Positions 24,947 to 33,510 are shown, counted from the first letter of the stretch. The stretch is DNA of 64,000 bases from Lampris incognitus (GCF_029633865.1 NC_079222.1:32678695-32742694); one strand, 5' to 3'. Notes: a model not told the origin generated them from the sequence alone. Numbers and translations are program-made.

Positions 24947-27900
24947 TTCATCCTTGTGTTTTTCTAAATCCAGGCGAGAGCGGTCCAAGGTACCCTACAT
25001 TGTGCGGCAGTGCCTGGAGGAGATTGAGAGGAGAGGTATGGAGGAGGTTGGCATCTATCGAGTATCAGGAGTGGCCACTGACATTCAGGCACTGAAGGCC
25101 GCCTTTGACACAAGTGAGCATAACCTTTCTCAGTATAAGAAGACAATTTAACCTGAAGGAGGCTTAAGTGGTGACAGTGGGAAATTCAGAAAGATGATGA
25201 TGTGGGCACCACTCATTTTCAGGTTGTTATCATTTTTATTATTATTATGTGTTTTAGGTCTAGGACAGTCTAAATAGTATTCATGAAAAACAACAATTTT
25301 CTTCTAAATGGGAAACCAGAAAACAAAGGGACATACCTAGATGATCACTGAATGGTTGGCAGATGGTATGGACCCACATACTCGGTGAATGTATTTTGAG
25401 GTTTTTTTTAACCCAGGTCTATTGTTATTCTTTAGAAGTGCTATCAGTTGGTGTCTGGGTAGTGTAGCGGTCTGTGCCATTGCCTGCTAACACGGGGATC
25501 ACCGGTTCAAATCCCTGTGTTACCTCCAGCTTTGTCGGGCTTCCCTACAGACACAATTGGCTGTGTGTGCGGGTGGGAAGCCGGATGTGGGTATTTAGCA
25601 CCTCCTCTGGTCGGTCGTGGCACCTGTTCATGGGAGAAGGAGAACTGGGGGGAATAGCGTGATCCTTCCACGTGCTACGTCACCCTGGTAAAACTCCTCA
25701 CTGTCAGGTGAAAAGAAGTGGCTGGCGACTCCACATGTATGGAGGAGACATGTGGTAGTCTGCAGCCCTCCCCGGATTGGCAGAGGGGGTAGAGCAGTGA
25801 CCGGGACGGCTGGGAAAAGCGGGGTAATTGGCCTAGTACAATTGGGAAAGAAAAGGGGGGGGGGGTTGAATCTAGCCACAGTCTGCGACAGAATGTGTTA
25901 CTCAGCTTCAGCCTTCATTGATTGTAATATTTTGAGAGTTGGGTGGTGCTATTTCTAAATTATCAACTGAATGTTACGTCTTCACCTATACCCCATCCCT
26001 CTTGTTCGAATTTAACAAATCAGCCCCTTCTTTTAAACAATTAGCACTTTTCATTGAGAGGCTAGGCAGAAGTACAGAAAGTGGGGAGTATTTTTTATTC
26101 ACAAACTGCTGACTGATTATAATTGTGGCGTGAGTGGTTTTCTGTGTGCACACCTTATCAGGCTCCAGTACACCATCCTGGGGCAAATGAAGTGTGCAAA
26201 CTGTAATATTTAAGCCCTCAAACTTTTCCATGGCAGAACACTGCGAGGACTGCTTGGAATTGTTCACCGCCATCTCACGGAAAACTCTTTTCTAATCTTC
26301 TTTGGCTGTGTCTCTTTTCATCAGGTGATCATTGTGATGATTTGCTGTTTGGCTTTTCCATGGGTTTGCAAGAGTGACACTTTCTCACTGGTTTCAAACA
26401 GCTAACCACGTTTCTTTCTGTTGTGGACTAACTCGGGTGATCATGTATCTGCTGTTTTACTGTATACGTATATGTGTGTGTGTGTGTGTGTGTGTGCTGA
26501 CTGTGTGTGCTGACTGTGTGTGTGTGTGGATGTGGTTGTGTAGAAGTTCTACTGACATACTGACATAAAGGAGCATGGTGATGTGGCTTGGTTTTGAGGT
26601 GTTGCTTCAGTGCCGTCCCCCTTTCCGTCATAGAGATAAAACGTCGTGTCTGAGTGTTGTTGTGATCGCTCCTCTACAGACAACAAAGATGTGTCGGTGA
26701 TGATGAGTGAGATGGATGTCAACGCCATCGCTGGGACCTTGAAGCTGTACTTCAGAGAGCTTCCAGAGCCGCTTTTCACGGATGAGCTCTATCCCAACTT
26801 TGCAGGAGGCATCAGTGAGTCACTGCTGGGTTTTTTATTCTTTATAAGTATATCGGGGGGGGGGGGGGACGTGTTAGGGTTACTTTTCATAAGAAGAGCT
26901 TATTTACAGTCAGTCAGCCTGTCACCTTCACAAGTGAGCAAGCAACAAAACATTTAATCAACTGACATATAACTTTTAAGGAACACACATTCAAGTTCAA
27001 GATGGTCAAAATAGGCGTCTGGGTAGCGTAGCAGTCTATTCCGTTGCCTACCAACACGGGGATCGCCGGTTCGAATCCCCGTGTTACCTCTGGCTTGGTC
27101 AGGCGTCCTTACAGACACAATTAGCCGTGTCTGCAGGTGGGAAGCCGGATGTGGGTATGTGTCCTTGTCACTACACTAGCGCCTCCTCTGGTCGGTCGGG
27201 GCACTTGTTAAGGGGGAAGGGGGAACTGGGGGGAATAGCGTGAACCTCCCACGCGCTACGTCCACCTGGCGAAACTCCTCACTGTCAGGTGAAAAGAAGC
27301 GGCTGGCGACTCCACATGTTTCGGAGGAGGCATGTGGTAGTCTGCAGCCCTCCCTGGATTGGCAGAAGGGGTTGAGTAGTGACCGGGACGGCTCGGAAGA
27401 GTGGGGTAATTGGCCGGATACAATTGGTGAGAAAGGGGGGGGGGTGCTCCTGCACCACTAATGCTGAATAGAGCAAGTTGGCGGGACTTATACAATGGCT
27501 TCCGCTGCGTTTGAGACATTTAATTTGCAAGATTTACAACATCTCTATTAACTTTGTATGACCGAGTGTCCTTAAAGTGTGTTTTTTCTTCACCTCTGTG
27601 CAGCCCTTTCGGACAGCGTTGCCAAAGAGAGCTGTATGTTGAACTTGTTGCTATCACTGCCAGAACCCAACTTGGTCACGTTTCTTTTTCTTTTGGACCA
27701 CCTAAAGAGGTAGGAAAATAATACACAGTATTACTTGCACAAACAAGACCATATCATATCTATCCAAATATACAAAGTTGTATATATCTTTAAATTTGGA
27801 AACTGTACTGCTACACCCAATGTGACTCTTGTCCTATATTAGGTTTTTACAGCCAGCTAAACTCTCCCTTGCATCATATCCTCCAAGGAACAGACCAGTG

Positions 27901-30900
27901 TTGTATATGGACGGGCTTTAATAACATGGAAGTGTGAAACTGAAAATAAACATACAGAAAAACATATATTAGTAGTATACAGTACAAAATAGCTTACTCT
28001 ATCTAGAGTTACAGTTAGGATAACTAATCCTCTATATTTCAGGAAACAAAGGTAAGTATAAAACTAACATTTTTCTTTGCAGGAATAAAATGTAAGTTGT
28101 AACGAATCAGGTATGCATTGAACACCGTATTTACACTCGCATCAAAGGTATAGCCTGAATGCCATCATTAAAATGTGCTGTCATACATGTTACCAAAATT
28201 ATACAAACTGTAGCAAATATGTAAAAAATACTTCAAAATAAAGATTCTGGCAATGCTGGATAATAGCTTTACTTACAGATATTGCCACCCAAAGGCTTAG
28301 AAACTAGGTGATGGCTCATGATGGAGCATGAATATTGCTGCACTGAAGACACACCATTTTCTTGTTGTCACAGGAAAAGGAAGTAGCTGAAACTGCAGTA
28401 CTTAACTATGCCACTAGAAGGCAAAAGACTCAAGATAGTGGAACTATGCGCCTAGTGGCAGGGATGCTCTAAATATAAAGGAAACCGTTCCATTACAGAA
28501 ACATACTAGTAGAACACAATATGCATGGGGACAACTATAAAAAACCGGGCAACAGCTATGAAGGCAGGCCTTTATAGCTGTTGCCTGGCACACAAGACCC
28601 AACTGCACTGAGCGATGCTCTAGTCAGTGTTTACTAGTTACTCCGCATAGAGCAGGCGGCTGCATTTGTTGAAGGACCTGAGCCTTCTGAAGGCCAGTGT
28701 GCTCTATCCTTTTTTCTACTGTCCCTCCAATACATTTTATTGCTGATGTAATGAAATGGCTAGGACTGCTCTGCTTTAGCCTTCTTTCTTTGTAAAATTA
28801 CAAGTATCAGTGGCTCTGTGCTCTTATTAGAAGTCCACTACCAGCTCCTGTCTCACTGAAACTGGGGCTCGAGAATATTATTTTCTGATGGGATGGAAAA
28901 ACCTAACCAGAAATGGCAGCGAGGCAAGCTCTCTGGGTGGTGTGGTGGTCTATTTCTTTGCCTACCAACACGGGGATCACTGGTTCGTATCCCCGTGTTA
29001 CCTCCGGCTTGGTCGGGCATCCCTAGAGACACAATTGGCTGTCTGCGGCCGTGTCTGCATGTCTGCGGCACTAGTGCCTCCTCTGGTCGGTTGGGGCGTC
29101 TGTTCAGGGGGGAGGGGGAACTGGGGGGGAATAGCGTGATCCTCCCACGCGCTACGTCCCACTGGTGAAACTCCTCACTTTCAGGTGAAAAGAAGCCGCT
29201 GGCGACTCCACATGTATCGGAGGAGGCATGTGCCTGCAGCCCTCCCCAGATCAGCAGAGGGGGTGGGGCAGTGACCGGGTCGAAGAGTGGGGTAATTGGC
29301 CAAGTACAATTGGGGAGAAAAAGGGGGACAAAAAAAAGAAGAAATGGTGGCGAGGCAGAGATGTATTTAGCCACCTGGCAGTTTTAGTCTAGAATGAGGC
29401 TGTGATTTATGTTCACGATAGTTTCTCTCCTCTCCTCTGCTCTCTGTGTTTCAACAAACAACCTTGGAGCGAAGCAGAGGAGAGACAATGAACCAGGTGA
29501 AGTGAAGACAGCGTTACTCGAGTTGATGACAACCACACTCGTTACGTTACTAAGTGCAATAAAAGCTTGGCACCGTAACAATATATGTCATTTCTCAGTG
29601 GAACTTTTGAGGTTAGGGTTTGTTCCGAGTAGGAAGCTTGAGTGGGGGACACCGTTCGTTGTTGTTATGTGCTTGGCGCGAGCTGCATTGTATTTCTTGA
29701 AGATTGCGGTAAAGAAGTCAACTTTACATTCGGTCTCTGTCACATTTATAGAAACCAACTTATTGAAACAGGCACCACCCCAAAAGTAAATCCTCCGGTG
29801 TAGCATTAATATGTGATCTCAGAAGCAACAACACACAACATAGAAAATGTGTGTGTGTGTGTGTGGGTGGGTGAATGTGAGGCATTAACTGTAAAAGTTG
29901 AAAGCAGTTTGATTGGCTGTTGACAAGTGGCATAAAAAATGCAGTCCAGTCCATTGACTCAGACGTACGTAGACCGAGTTTAGGCTGTTTTTGATCACAC
30001 ACTTAAATGCAGAAACTTACAATCTGCCCTCACACGTCAACGTTGCCTTTATGTGGTCTTGTCCTGAAGTTGCATCACTGTGTGTCTGTGTTCCTCTTGC
30101 CAGGGTGGCCGAGAAGGAGAGTGTCAACAAGATGTCTCTCCACAACCTGGCTACGGTGTTTGGCCCCACCCTGCTAAGACCTGCAGAGAAGGACAGTAAG
30201 ATCCCCACCAACCCCACCCAGCCAATCAGCATGGGGGACAGCTGGTCTCTGGAAGTTATGTCACAGGTGAGAGACACAGTCTGAAGCTGTTTCTGGACTC
30301 ACTGTCTCATTCACTATTCCTGACATACATGAACCACTTTTAAGGTACTACATAGGGACTAATAAATGGAGGTTTTGGACGCTGCTGAATCACCATTTTT
30401 CAGCTTCTTCTTGTCCCGTCACTTGGTGTTTGACGGTTAAAAGTGAACACGGGCGCAGCGGAGAAGTTGCGAACAAGCATGAGACACGTTTCAGTTGCAT
30501 TGGGGGAATTTTTGAGGGCACTTAATAGTGAATACATTTTACAACTAGAAGAGTGTACTCAGGAGAGTGTAGATACCTGCCAGACGTAGCGCCCTTTCTC
30601 CAGTGCTCGGACTTGGGTGAAAAACCAGATGAGGAGCTAGCACTCAATTGCGGTATGAAATAGGTTTTTCAAAGGTTTTGAATCACCACAACCAACCTTG
30701 TCCAACCTTGGGGGTCATCCCAGGTCCTTTCTATGTGGAGTTTGCATGTTCTCCCTATGTCTATGGTGGGTTTTCTGCGGGTGCTCTGGATATTAGTCCT
30801 AAATATTAAGCAGTGACCTTATAGAGAGGATAACTAAACAGATCATAAAAGAAGAAATGTATCTTCTGTTAATTTCTCATCAAAAACTTTTAGCCGAGCT

Positions 30901-31150
30901 TTTAATTTTGACTGCCAGTAATAATTAATCACCATGTGTGCTGGTCTATTGTTTTGTGCATGAGACAACGTTAAAGTGCTGTAAATGAGAAAGATGCAGG
31001 ACACAGGTATCACTTTTCTAATGAAACCATCCACTCTACATTTTCTGTTTGCCTCTGAAGGTTCAAGTGCTGCTGTACTTTCTCCAGCTGGAGACCATTC
31101 CCACCCCAGACAGCAAAAGACAGAGCATCCTTTTCTCCACCGAAGTGTAA
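3946..31150 (+). CDS. bcr: BCR (breakpoint cluster region protein), 3' half, exons 9-23
   Basis: Fifteen exons join in frame (3946-4067, 4840-5005, 6141-6260, 6941-7016, 7373-7477, 9415-9489, 10253-10350, 11272-11403, 18423-18482, 18895-19004, 24974-25113, 26680-26814, 27604-27709, 30104-30266, 31061-31150), each intron GT-AG. The joined product is 565 residues, against about 1,271 for full-length human BCR; the N-terminal oligomerisation/kinase and DH part lies upstream of the window. In order it carries the PH domain (about residues 1-160), C2 (about 187-315) and RhoGAP (about 350-545), ending in STEV, a class I PDZ ligand. BCR family members stimulate GTP hydrolysis on Rac/Cdc42 at membranes and synapses. 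The ending [13 protein letters not shown] is the BCR type rather than that of its paralogue ABR. No frameshift or in-frame stop is seen, so the gene looks functional. Exon numbers assume the 23-exon human layout. Confidence 0.96.
4068..4839. other. bcr intron 9
   Basis: AT-rich then pyrimidine-rich (4620-4830) intron sequence leading to the exon 10 acceptor. No further feature is seen. Confidence 0.7.
4840..5005 (+). CDS. bcr: bcr exon 10 (PH domain)
   Basis: The exon is 166 bp with acceptor ccgctgcag and donor gtagag. It encodes [12 protein letters not shown] and the [12 protein letters not shown] segment, ending in phase 0 at QREK. The loop after LTFQ is one of the less conserved parts of the family. 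Confidence 0.95.
5611..6064 (+). mobile_element. SINE family 2, copy 1 (tRNA-like), with 14-bp TSD
   Basis: The head resembles a tRNA: an A-box-like tagcgtagcggtc and a B-box-like ggttcgaatccc about 35 bp later. A constant body and a G-rich tail follow. It is flanked by perfect repeats of aaacttgatttcat (5597-5610 and 6065-6078), showing insertion by retroposition. It lies in bcr intron 10, sense orientation. Confidence 0.85.
6141..6260 (+). CDS. bcr: bcr exon 11 (PH domain)
   Basis: The exon is 120 bp, phase 0 at both ends, and encodes [19 protein letters not shown] and RVHNRNGK. The acceptor is ttgattttag. The donor aag|gtctaa is weak (C at +3), so this exon may rely on exonic enhancers. 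Confidence 0.94.
6261..6940. other. bcr intron 11, very AT-rich
   Basis: About 230 bp (6430-6660) consists almost only of A and T in aaatttaaatt-like runs. The rest shows nothing recognisable. Confidence 0.7.
6941..7016 (+). CDS. bcr: bcr exon 12 (end of PH domain)
   Basis: The exon is 76 bp, acceptor catatttcag, donor gtaaga. It reads [17 protein letters not shown], including the terminal PH helix with its invariant Trp. It ends in phase 1, with the T of a Cys codon completed in exon 13. Confidence 0.95.
7373..7477 (+). CDS. bcr: bcr exon 13 (equivalent of human e13/b2)
   Basis: The exon is 105 bp, the length of human exon 13, and encodes [18 protein letters not shown] and PLTINKE. It begins and ends in phase with its neighbours. 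The donor reads G|GTACGT. Only GTAC is native: the following GT is the start of a Penelope-like insertion at 7482. The empty-site sequence after the insertion suggests the ancestral donor was GTACAT. Confidence 0.95.
7790..8046 (+). pseudogene. GIY-YIG endonuclease remnant of a Penelope-like element
   Basis: It reads [19 protein letters not shown], then [18 protein letters not shown], then [14 protein letters not shown]. The YIG motif and the following conserved Arg fit the GIY-YIG nuclease at the C-terminus of Penelope-like retroelements. Only the domain remains, joined upstream to an inverted terminal repeat, so it cannot be a working protein. It ends in a stop just before the inverted repeat. 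Confidence 0.8.
8305..8350 (+). ncRNA. Degenerate hammerhead-like motif in Penelope terminus
   Basis: The core CTGAAGA is followed by gatcact, a loop and GAAAC, but the 3' strand of stem II is missing compared with the related copies. AAACG after the core could pair with CGTTT as stem III. Probably inactive. Confidence 0.35.
8590..9240. repeat. Palindrome-rich minisatellite (gtatacca type)
   Basis: About 650 bp built from cagtatacca, ccatgctaca, ccacaccacagtatacc and ccatggtac modules of 10-15 bp. GTATAC, CCATGG and TGGTACAGTATACCA are self-complementary, so both strands can fold. It lies in bcr intron 13, 175 bp before exon 14. ORFs over it are repeat artefacts. Confidence 0.92.
9415..9489 (+). 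CDS. bcr: bcr exon 14 (equivalent of human e14/b3; C2 start)
   Basis: The exon is 75 bp, the length of human exon 14, with acceptor gtgtttgcag and donor gtgagt. It encodes [18 protein letters not shown], the first C2 strand. It ends in phase 1 (A|AT = Asn). Confidence 0.95.
9845..10130. repeat. Dispersed fish repeat (unclassified)
   Basis: A segment beginning caagtcagttttatttgtag and containing gggctttacagcaacacagc has the look of a common teleost interspersed repeat, inside bcr intron 14. I recognise the type only from general familiarity; no terminal structure is seen. Confidence 0.45.
10253..10350 (+). CDS. bcr: bcr exon 15 (C2 domain)
   Basis: The exon is 98 bp, acceptor cctctctttcag, donor gtgaga. 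It reads [17 protein letters not shown] and PKWNE, core C2 strands. Confidence 0.95.
10406..10712 (+). mobile_element. SINE family 2, copy 2 (truncated)
   Basis: The same tRNA-like head (ggttcgaatccccg) and body as copy 1, in bcr intron 15. The 3' part is cut off at a TG/TA microsatellite (10711-10758). Confidence 0.85.
10711..10758. repeat. (TG)n(TA)n microsatellite
   Basis: A short TG run then about 19 TA units directly after the truncated SINE. Confidence 0.9.
11272..11403 (+). CDS. bcr: bcr exon 16 (C2 domain)
   Basis: The exon is 132 bp and phase 0 at both ends, with acceptor ctccccag and donor gtatga. It encodes [19 protein letters not shown] and DRIMGKGQ. Confidence 0.95.
11404..12453. 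other. Start of bcr intron 16; mostly unannotated
   Basis: Unique-looking sequence with CA runs at 11939-11966 and 12315-12346, a GT run at 12396-12416 and a purine-rich stretch (12060-12200). No exon or RNA gene is recognised. Confidence 0.5.
12454..12564 (-). mobile_element. Short Penelope-terminus element
   Basis: In reverse it runs from gtcttggtgcatgc to cttctttga, matching the 113-bp element at 36878-36990 plus a hammerhead-derived segment (gatgaaatgtatc). Flanks agaatattta and gggatattca could be a decayed target-site duplication. Confidence 0.6.
13440..13524 (-). mobile_element. Possible hAT terminus fragment
   Basis: The segment ends aaaggttgccgacccctg, the reverse of the CAGGGGTCGGCAACC-type end seen in many vertebrate hAT transposons. 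No matching left end was found. Confidence 0.4.
13535..13700 (+). pseudogene. BED zinc-finger fragment of a hAT/ZBED-type element
   Basis: It reads [15 protein letters not shown], then [10 protein letters not shown], resembling the W...C..C spacing of BED fingers, but the first zinc Cys is Arg and the His half is disrupted. Short and degenerate; a best guess. Confidence 0.4.
14129..14493 (+). mobile_element. SINE family 1, nearly complete copy
   Basis: A tRNA-like head (tggcgcagtggttagcgcag; then caggggtcgagctcccg at the B-box position), a long conserved body (tttgcatgttctccccgtgt), a short TG run, and a tail ending gataatggatggatgga. Partial relatives are at 2073, 16125, 30695 and 37710. 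Confidence 0.8.
14626..15043 (-). mobile_element. SINE family 2, copy 3, with 17-bp TSD
   Basis: A reverse copy with the tRNA-like head at its right end. Flanking duplications catgcaacccctagttt (14609-14625) and catgcaacctctagttt (15044-15060) differ at one base, fixing both ends. Confidence 0.88.
15061..16124. other. Unannotated part of bcr intron 16
   Basis: No gene or repeat family recognised. Short ORFs here lack recognisable domains. Confidence 0.4.
16125..16237 (+). mobile_element. SINE family 1, 5' fragment
   Basis: It starts ggtgcagtggttagtgcggt with an intact B-box-like gggttcgaacccc and stops after gttgagtttgccca; the 3' two thirds is missing. Confidence 0.75.
16238..17260. other. 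Unannotated part of bcr intron 16
   Basis: Purine-rich sequence without recognisable coding potential or repeat structure. Confidence 0.4.
17292..17450 (+). repeat. Interspersed repeat H, copy 1 (partial)
   Basis: The segment from ggctaatctcgcaaactact to gtggtgattcagaaccta is a diverged copy of 18010-18140. A TG run (17268-17292) precedes it. Confidence 0.6.
18005..18257 (+). mobile_element. Interspersed repeat H, copy 2; Helitron-like 3' end
   Basis: It contains gctgctaatcgcgcatactg and gattcaaaacctttgaaaaa and ends ...cttctag followed by T. A small hairpin (GTTCTGCA...TGC...AGAAC) lies about 10 bases before the CTAG. Helitrons end in a hairpin plus CTRR and insert before T. The reverse copy at 30545-30700 ends the same way. 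No 5' end was defined. Confidence 0.4.
18423..18482 (+). CDS. bcr: bcr exon 17 (C2 domain, 20 codons)
   Basis: The exon is only 60 bp and phase 0, after a 7 kb intron. It reads [15 protein letters not shown] and PMNG, acceptor cctctacccag, donor gtgagt. It is too short for most ORF searches, but matches BCR directly. Confidence 0.93.
18483..18894. other. bcr intron 17
   Basis: 412 bp of ordinary intron sequence; nothing else recognised. Confidence 0.6.
18895..19004 (+). CDS. bcr: bcr exon 18 (C2 end and linker to RhoGAP)
   Basis: The exon is 110 bp, acceptor tgcatcag, donor gtgagt. It encodes [22 protein letters not shown] and [11 protein letters not shown]. Confidence 0.95.
19005..20173. 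other. First part of bcr intron 18
   Basis: No gene, RNA or repeat recognised in this stretch. Confidence 0.4.
20184..20597 (-). mobile_element. SINE family 2, copy 4, with 10-bp TSD
   Basis: A reverse full-length copy flanked by perfect gctgccatat repeats (20174-20183 and 20598-20607). It has a 10-nt C run at its left end, the complement of the G-rich tail. Confidence 0.88.
21118..21573 (+). mobile_element. SINE family 2, copy 5
   Basis: A sense copy in bcr intron 18 whose B-box region is disrupted by a triplicated 20-bp segment (gcctaccaatccccgtgtt, 21152-21210). Target-site duplication not clear. Confidence 0.85.
21818..22120 (+). mobile_element. Nested Penelope-terminus insertion with perfect 13-bp TSD
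   Basis: Flanked by identical tctcacagctttt (21805-21817 and 22121-22133). The first 51 bases (21818-21868) are the inverted copy of 22032-22082 with one mismatch. The right part contains a hammerhead-like core and ends ...cattcacagaca. This looks like a terminal-repeat-only Penelope-like insertion with an inverted 5' piece. Confidence 0.75.
21990..22050 (+). ncRNA. Hammerhead-like ribozyme motif, one core base changed
   Basis: CTGATTA (22001-22007) is followed by stem II GCCTCT/AGAGGC (22009-22014 and 22021-22026), loop TGGATG, and GAAA (22027-22030). The family core is CUGANGA; here the G at the general-acid position (G8) is T, which should abolish cleavage. Stems I and III were not verified. 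Confidence 0.55.
22620..23390. other. Unannotated part of bcr intron 18
   Basis: No gene or repeat recognised. Confidence 0.4.
23395..24420. repeat. Dispersed repeat with internal 21-bp minisatellite
   Basis: A segment starting aggaactctttgtcatttca leads into about 25 units of a 21-bp repeat (acatatatccaaactaag type, 23540-24080). It then runs through a region containing gctagcagttagcttagcct. The same order recurs, shorter, at 38540-38985, so this is one interspersed family with an expandable core. The 21-bp period keeps the minus strand open; not a gene. Confidence 0.7.
24861..24945. repeat. (TG)n microsatellite next to exon 19 acceptor
   Basis: 85 bp of pure TG ending 28 bases before bcr exon 19, within the branch-point/polypyrimidine neighbourhood. 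Confidence 0.97.
24974..25113 (+). CDS. bcr: bcr exon 19 (RhoGAP, arginine finger)
   Basis: The exon is 140 bp, acceptor taaatccag, donor gtgagc. It encodes [18 protein letters not shown] and [10 protein letters not shown]; the Arg of GIYRVSG is the catalytic arginine finger of RhoGAP domains. A (TG)n tract of 85 bp ends only 28 bases before the exon. Confidence 0.96.
25452..25867 (+). mobile_element. SINE family 2, copy 6
   Basis: A sense copy in bcr intron 19 with a diverged B box (ggttcaaatccctg) and an internal deletion after ggatgtgggtat; it ends in a G-run. Confidence 0.85.
26680..26814 (+). CDS. bcr: bcr exon 20 (RhoGAP)
   Basis: The exon is 135 bp, acceptor cctctacag, donor gtgagt. 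It reads [15 protein letters not shown] and [15 protein letters not shown], the highly conserved LK.(Y/F)FRELPEPL helix of RhoGAP domains. Confidence 0.96.
27013..27447 (+). mobile_element. SINE family 2, copy 7
   Basis: A sense, full-length copy in bcr intron 20 with intact tRNA-like boxes (tagcgtagcagtc, ggttcgaatcccc) and a G-run tail. Confidence 0.87.
27604..27709 (+). CDS. bcr: bcr exon 21 (RhoGAP)
   Basis: The exon is 106 bp, acceptor cctctgtgcag, donor gtagga. It encodes [20 protein letters not shown] and LLDHLKR. The first spliced codon is ACC (Thr) where mammals have Ala. Confidence 0.95.
27710..28908. other. First half of bcr intron 21
   Basis: No exon or recognised repeat; ordinary intron sequence. 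Confidence 0.4.
28927..29339 (+). mobile_element. SINE family 2, copy 8, with TSD
   Basis: Sense copy with the B-box region ggttcgtatcccc. Flanks agaaatggcagcgaggca (28909-28926) and agaaatggtggcgaggca (29340-29357) match at 16 of 18 bases. Confidence 0.85.
29358..30103. other. Second half of bcr intron 21
   Basis: No recognised feature apart from a short TG run at 29847-29866. Confidence 0.4.
30104..30266 (+). CDS. bcr: bcr exon 22 (RhoGAP)
   Basis: The exon is 163 bp, acceptor ctcttgccag, donor gtgaga. It reads [25 protein letters not shown] is the RhoGAP signature that contacts the GTPase switch region. It ends at LEVMSQ. Confidence 0.96.
30545..30695 (-). mobile_element. Interspersed repeat H, copy 3 (reverse)
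   Basis: In reverse it reads gtggtgattcaaaacctttg to a hairpin and ...cttctag followed by T, the same right end as 18257. Lies in bcr intron 22. Confidence 0.4.
30696..30790 (+). mobile_element. SINE family 1 internal fragment
   Basis: It contains ccaaccttgggggtcatccc and gagtttgcatgttctcccta from the middle of family 1; head and tail are missing. Confidence 0.65.
31061..31150 (+). CDS. bcr: bcr exon 23, terminal coding exon with PDZ ligand
   Basis: The last coding exon has 29 codons plus TAA (31148-31150), acceptor gcctctgaag. It encodes [14 protein letters not shown], then [13 protein letters not shown]. The terminal S-T-E-V fits a class I PDZ ligand; human BCR binds PDZ proteins such as afadin through this tail. 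Confidence 0.96.
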   Translation, partial: VQVLLYFLQLETIPTPDSKRQSILFSTEV

Positions 31151-33510
31151 AGCAGAACTGGCTCCGCAGATGTTCGCTACGAGAGAGAAGAAGAAGACCG
31201 AAGGACTGTGGCTCAAACTGAGCCTGAAGTAGTATGTTTTTAGAACTGAGTGGCTTCGTCAAATTGGCTCTTAGCCGAATTTCAGGAGTAAACGATGGCT
31301 TTTGTGAATGACTAATGGCTATGACCACAAGATGGCGCCATTTAGGCCTCTGCAGTTAAAAGTAGAGGCCGTTCGCTCTAAAACGTGCATATCTCTCTGA
31401 TGAATACTCATTACTGTACATCGCACCCAATACTCAGTGTGATTCTCTGTACCTCCAGTGATGCAGTATACCCTATCTACCTTGTTCCACCTCACTCTGT
31501 CTCCATGTTGCTCTTACTATTATTAACAGTGGACCTTAACAGCTTTGTATACTTGATGCATACAGTGTTTGGAATTGAAAACAAAACCGTATGTCATAAT
31601 CGTCCCATGAGAGAAAGAAACTTGTGTTTGTTGATGTTCCCTTACATCTGCTGAGGTTGACAGCCATCCAGAGTGGATTTGTTTTTTCTTCCATTGAGGC
31701 TGAATTTGTTTGCCAACAAAGCAAAAGTTTCTCCGTGTGTTTGTTTTTGAAGTTCGAGTGTGCTTTCGACTTGGAGAGGTTATTCCATCTTTGTTTAGTT
31801 TGGACAGTCAAGTCAAGATTTTCTCAAAGCCTTCTGGTTTATCCATCTTAAATCTCCAGTACTGTCCTGCTGAGGACTCTGTGTCTTACCATGTCTTGTA
31901 AACTCAGAACTTGGTTTTCTGAGAAGACGAGAGGGGACGTGTCATTGTCTTTGATTTAGGGGTTGTGTTGTCTTCGGGCTTTACTAAAGAGCAACCGGAG
32001 CGGCCGTGGGACTGGCTCTTTTTTCTGTGTGTCGAGAGAACCACAGGAGTCCAATACTTGCATGTAAAATAAAATGTTTACAAGGTAAACAGGCCCTGGG
32101 ATGGAAACGGAGACGTAGGCTACGACTTAAGGACGGACCAAGAAAACATTGTGAGACGGAAACGTGACTAGCACACTGCAACAAGACTGCTCACACTTTT
32201 CTACCAGAAAGGCAAATCTCCTCTGTTTGTGTTGTTTGTGTCTCAAGGTAGACGTCATCTTAAATATCGAGGAAGCAATATATTTTCTAGCATAGGAGTT
32301 GTCTGCATTCATATCTTTGCTGATGATGTGTCTTTATATAACATAGGACATCTTGCCAAAATAATCTGTCGTTTGTTCATTTGTAGGAGAAAGGAAGACA
32401 ATTGTATTAACGTACAGTTTGTACATAATCCTAAAGTTGTTTTTTTTTGTTTTTGTTTAATGGTGTAATCATTGTTGCTATCATTATAATTTATTTTGTG
32501 GGCTCGGGGGAAATTAGAAAAGTGGGTATTGTTTTCTGTTTGCCTACTGTTTGGTTTGCTTAAGAAGGTGGTAGATCTTAGCCTTGACTTTGGGTCTTGC
32601 AGTAAATAAGCAGGATTTAGCCTTGACTTCGGGTCTTGACTTCAGGTCTTGACTTCAGGTCTTGACTTCAGGTCTTGCAGTAAATAAGCAGGATTTAGCC
32701 TCGTTCTTCTGGAAATGACTCAGCCGTCCTGTCCAGCCTATGAACACTGACTTGAACATCAAGACGGCAACACTCACGTTGTGATGTCCTGTGCTGCTGT
32801 GATAGACACACAAGCTGCTGAGTCCACCGGTTATCTGGGCGGTCTGTCCCCCGCTAGAGGCCACCGTCCATCTGGTCTGCAACTCATATAATATCACAAC
32901 ACATCACCTTTACGCCGTGTTTTTCACTTTTAATCTGTGGTTACGAAAGTGCACTCAAGCAATGTTTGAACTACTGTATTACCAGTCAAGTGGCCTACGT
33001 ACTCAGCATTTATGTCAAGTGAAGACCATATTTATTAATTTCAATGAAGGAATATGTGTTAATCATTCGTCCACTTTACTCATTTGTTCAGTCAATCGTT
33101 GTTTCTCCAACTTCTGATTCTCATCCGTATCACAAGACATCTGATTATTCTGTGTTCACGTGTGCCCTTTAATTGTTTTCCAGTCCAAAATGCCTATCAG
33201 TTACTAATCCATAGGCCAAGTCGAGGAAAAACTCTTAGAATATTTTGTTGGCAAATATGAGAGATTTGTAGTTTTAATTTCTGTACCTGGATTTAACATG
33301 CAGGCATGTTTTACTGAAGATTTGTTGATCTTCTTTGACAAATGTGTTGTCGGACTTGTTAAACTTGGCTTTTGGATGTTAGCAGCTCATGAGGATCTGG
33401 TTTACACTATATACACTATGTCCTTCGCTGGCCTGTTGAATATCATGTTCAGCTTGTAACGAACTGGTTTACTAATTTTGAAATTAAATGTCTTTCTGTG
33501 CTTTTGTTGC
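31151..33510 (+). other. bcr: Probable bcr 3' untranslated region
   Basis: No conserved ORF or clear transposon follows the stop for about 2.3 kb. Candidate poly(A) signals are AATAAA at 32068-32073 and ATTAAA at 33483-33488; the second is followed by a GT/T-rich stretch. A short tandem duplication (ttgacttcaggtcttgcag type) lies at 32575-32700. The end point is inferred. Confidence 0.45.

Noticed and set aside
3946..31150. The gene as ABR rather than BCR
   Set aside because: The terminal [13 protein letters not shown] and the surrounding residues follow BCR; ABR ends differently.
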